The notes under the pieces: model-generated
Told to the model about the DNA's origin: nothing
Seen by the model: the letters and a program-made list of their open reading frames with translations, nothing else
Databases searched by the model: none
DNA from: Chara braunii
Taxonomy: Eukaryota; Streptophyta; Charophyceae; Charales; Characeae
Reading direction: 5' to 3'
DNA length: 20,837 nucleotides
NCBI GenBank assembly: GCA_003427395.1
Contig: BFEA01001068.1
Location: forward strand, 203,662-224,498
Shown here: positions 19,086-20,837 of the stretch, piece after piece
Position numbering within the stretch: position 1 is the first letter of the stretch
Layout of the letters: each line of letters opens with the position of its first letter
Made by a program: the position numbers and the translations under genes

Positions 19086-19607
19086 TCACACCTGTTTCTT
19101 ACCTTTACTCTGTTTTCCTCCGGTCCCGCGGCCTCTGGGAATCGGTTGTCGTGAGCTTGCGTCGGGTCCCTTTTCCACCGGCTCCGCAGCTCGGTGGTGC
19201 TTTTGGATCTCCTCGGGTCTGTTCCATGAACTGAGATCCGTCTCTCGGTCCGCCTCGCTCATTTCGCTTTCCCCACCTGAGTCTCTCTCGTTATCTTGTT
19301 CCTCCCTTGTCTCGATCCCGGTTGATGACTTGCTCTCGTGATAGATGACCGTCACCCTCAAGCCCACGGTCACCCCGTCTCGTTTGCACCTCCGCACCGC
19401 CCTGTCACACGCTTCGGAGATGGCAGCCTGCACCCTCTGGTCACCTCGCATCTCCTCCTCTCTCCCCCCTTCAATACAGACCTTCAGCCGAACTACTTCT
19501 CCCCCATCGTAGTTCAGGGCCGTCGTAATCAGGGGGCCTTCACCCGACACTGGAACCCAGCGCACCGTGCGCTGCCAACTGCCAGGCCTATAGCCGTGTA
19601 AAGCCAT
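19086..19607 (-). CDS. 173-codon ORF inside the long repeat
   Basis: ATG at 19607, TGA at 19086. The N-terminal part reads like a folded domain (SWQRTVRWVPVSGEGPLI, VVRLKVCIEGG). The C-terminal 70 residues are charged and low-complexity (ETREEQDNERDSGGESEMSE, GKQSKGKKQ). A minus-strand TATAAAAGG lies 135 bp upstream. A possible 90-nt intron (19013-19102, GTAAG donor, GGCTAAG branch, GCGCAG acceptor) would replace the last residues. The left copy is disabled by start loss and two stops, and differences between the copies are mostly amino-acid-changing, so current function is doubtful. I recognise no family. An opposite-strand frame of 87 codons (19338-19601) is also open. Confidence 0.3.
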   Translation of the reverse strand: MALHGYRPGSWQRTVRWVPVSGEGPLITTALNYDGGEVVRLKVCIEGGREEEMRGDQRVQAAISEACDRAVRRCKRDGVTVGLRVTVIYHESKSSTGIETREEQDNERDSGGESEMSEADRETDLSSWNRPEEIQKHHRAAEPVEKGPDASSRQPIPRGRGTGGKQSKGKKQV

Positions 19608-19741
19608 TGCCACTCAGGGTAGCCTGCCCCGCTTGATAGACAGCACAATACAAGATCGTCAACTTCCTATAGCAGACCATTCGTAGTACAGACAGTATAC
19701 CACTAGTCGACCGGCCACGGACGGTATCTCAACTCTTCCTC

Positions 19742-19750
19742 CCTTTTATA
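19742..19750 (-). promoter_or_regulatory. TATA-like box, minus strand, right copy
   Basis: TATAAAAGG on the minus strand, 135 bp upstream of the 173-codon ORF and about 940 bp into the repeat when read in the Gypsy direction. This is a plausible U3 promoter position for an LTR. Confidence 0.4.
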
Positions 19751-20686
19751 GGCCAGTCCTCTGCGTTCTGAACGAAGGACTCAGATTAGCCCTTTTCAAA
19801 CCTTACCAGTATTTCAGGAATTTTACAATTTTCAAAATGACTCGCAAAATTAAAACCGAATAGCTTTCAGAGAAATACTCGTGCCTATAACCCAATCGAT
19901 CGATCACGAAGTAGCCTCTCTGGACAGTTCCAGACCCTAGAAATATGGCAGCAGGTTCAACATTATGATCCCATAACGGGGAACTGATGATCGCATTTCC
20001 CTTTTTTTTACTGCAACCTCAGTCTATCACGGTTGGGTGCCCGTGTCTGATGGCAAGGACGGGGTTTATGACCCTCCATGAAGGGGGTGATAAGCCTCCT
20101 ACCAATGCGGCCGGGGGTCGCCCTCCTTTTGAGGTCTTGCCGCGCGATGTCAGTTCGAACAGCACCCACTGACTGTATACGTGGCATCAGCCTATTTAGG
20201 CCACAAAAAAAAAAATAGTTCGAAATCCAAACCATTGGCTTCCTGCGAAAGAACAAGCCAACAGGTAGAAAATCAAATCTAGAAAACTAAATAATAATGA
20301 TAAAATAAAATAACAATAATAACCACAAGAAAAGGAAAAGAAAGGAAAGGGTGGCGTCACAAAATCTCTCCGTGCACCAGCCTTACCTGAACCGCGCCCC
20401 GCGCTCACACACGAATCTGGGGTTCCTTTTCTTTCTTTTCCCACTTTCTATCCTTATTACTTTTCACTGTATCTGCCTCTTAACCTCGCCACCGGGGTCC
20501 GCGCGATTCGGACAAACAGGTCCCGTAGGCAATTTTCCCAGGGGTCGATAAGACCCAGACCATGAGACGACAGTTGCGGTCCGAGACCTGAATCGGCAGC
20601 CTTCCCTGTGAAGTGACAAATCAATCAGGTGGAAAACGGCAATTCAAAATTTTGGAAAAGAAGTCATAGCATCGTAGTGACCCGAT

Positions 20687-20837
20687 GCCACTGGTGTTTC
20701 GGACCTGGAAAGCCAATTCTCACCCTATCTGGCCCTCCCCATGTGTGTGCGTAATATTATGGCTTGGGAACAAAATACCCACTTCTTGCCCTACGTGGCC
20801 CTCCCCACGCGACTGCGTAGTCATGATCTTGGTGGGG
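20687..20837 (+). repeat. Right copy of dispersed repeat shared with 178-333
   Basis: Starting at TGCCACTGGTGTTTCGG, within the last bases of the long repeat, the sequence matches 178-333 to the window's end. The join overlaps the CCACTGG that also follows the left long repeat, so the exact breakpoint is ambiguous by about seven bases. Confidence 0.85.

Larger units (their letters stand above)
16294..20690 (-). mobile_element. 4.40-kb long direct repeat, right copy (candidate 5' LTR)
   Basis: Full-length counterpart of 5233-9583, with the same TGCCCTGTTC start and a CGATGCCA end. It is longer mainly through 47 bases at 19640-19686. If it is the 5' LTR on the minus strand, the expected primer-binding site and leader should precede gag just below 16294, but gag-like codons begin there at once. 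The leader has therefore been lost, or this repeat is an unrelated insertion into gag. N positions cluster at about 17575-17656. Confidence 0.65.

Overview
This window looks like transposon-rich, gene-poor nuclear DNA of a eukaryote, most plausibly a filamentous fungus. The strongest evidence is a decayed Ty3/Gypsy retrotransposon on the minus strand (about 13134-16294). Its RNase H, HHCC zinc-binding, D-D35-E integrase and GPY/F segments can all be read, and the wording around the catalytic glutamate (YHPQAN..VERGHR) is of the type I associate with fungal Gypsy elements. Short introns, CT-rich leaders, scattered N positions and repeat density fit a draft assembly of a large fungal genome. I cannot name the species.

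Layout. (1) 1-1957: a GC-rich repeat block with degenerate tandem units, ending in a 9-bp AT-rich tandem array. Its first ~155 bp recur at the right edge of the window. (2) 1958-5232: a low-copy-looking segment with minus-strand coding traces: a broken ~190-codon gene, a 14-bp minisatellite, and two 83-codon ORFs that appear to be ancient paralogues of each other. (3) 5233-9583: left copy of a ~4.4-kb repeat. (4) 9584-13133: a chain of strong stem-loops, a CT-rich leader, a plus-strand ORF for an Arg/Gly-rich acidic protein, then about 1.8 kb made almost wholly of successive degenerate tandem arrays of different unit lengths. (5) 13134-16293: the decayed Gypsy coding region, minus strand, lacking protease and reverse transcriptase. 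(6) 16294-20690: right copy of the 4.4-kb repeat. (7) 20691-20837: second copy of the block seen at 178-333.

The two 4.4-kb direct repeats begin TG, end CA and flank retroelement coding sequence, so the simplest reading is a ~15.5-kb LTR retrotransposon, minus orientation, with exceptionally long LTRs and a polypurine tract next to the left copy. Several facts do not fit: no target-site duplication, no primer-binding site, and degraded gag reading frame running right up to the repeat boundary. The alternative is an independent 4.4-kb repeat family nested in older Gypsy debris. No intact, clearly functional gene of known family is present.
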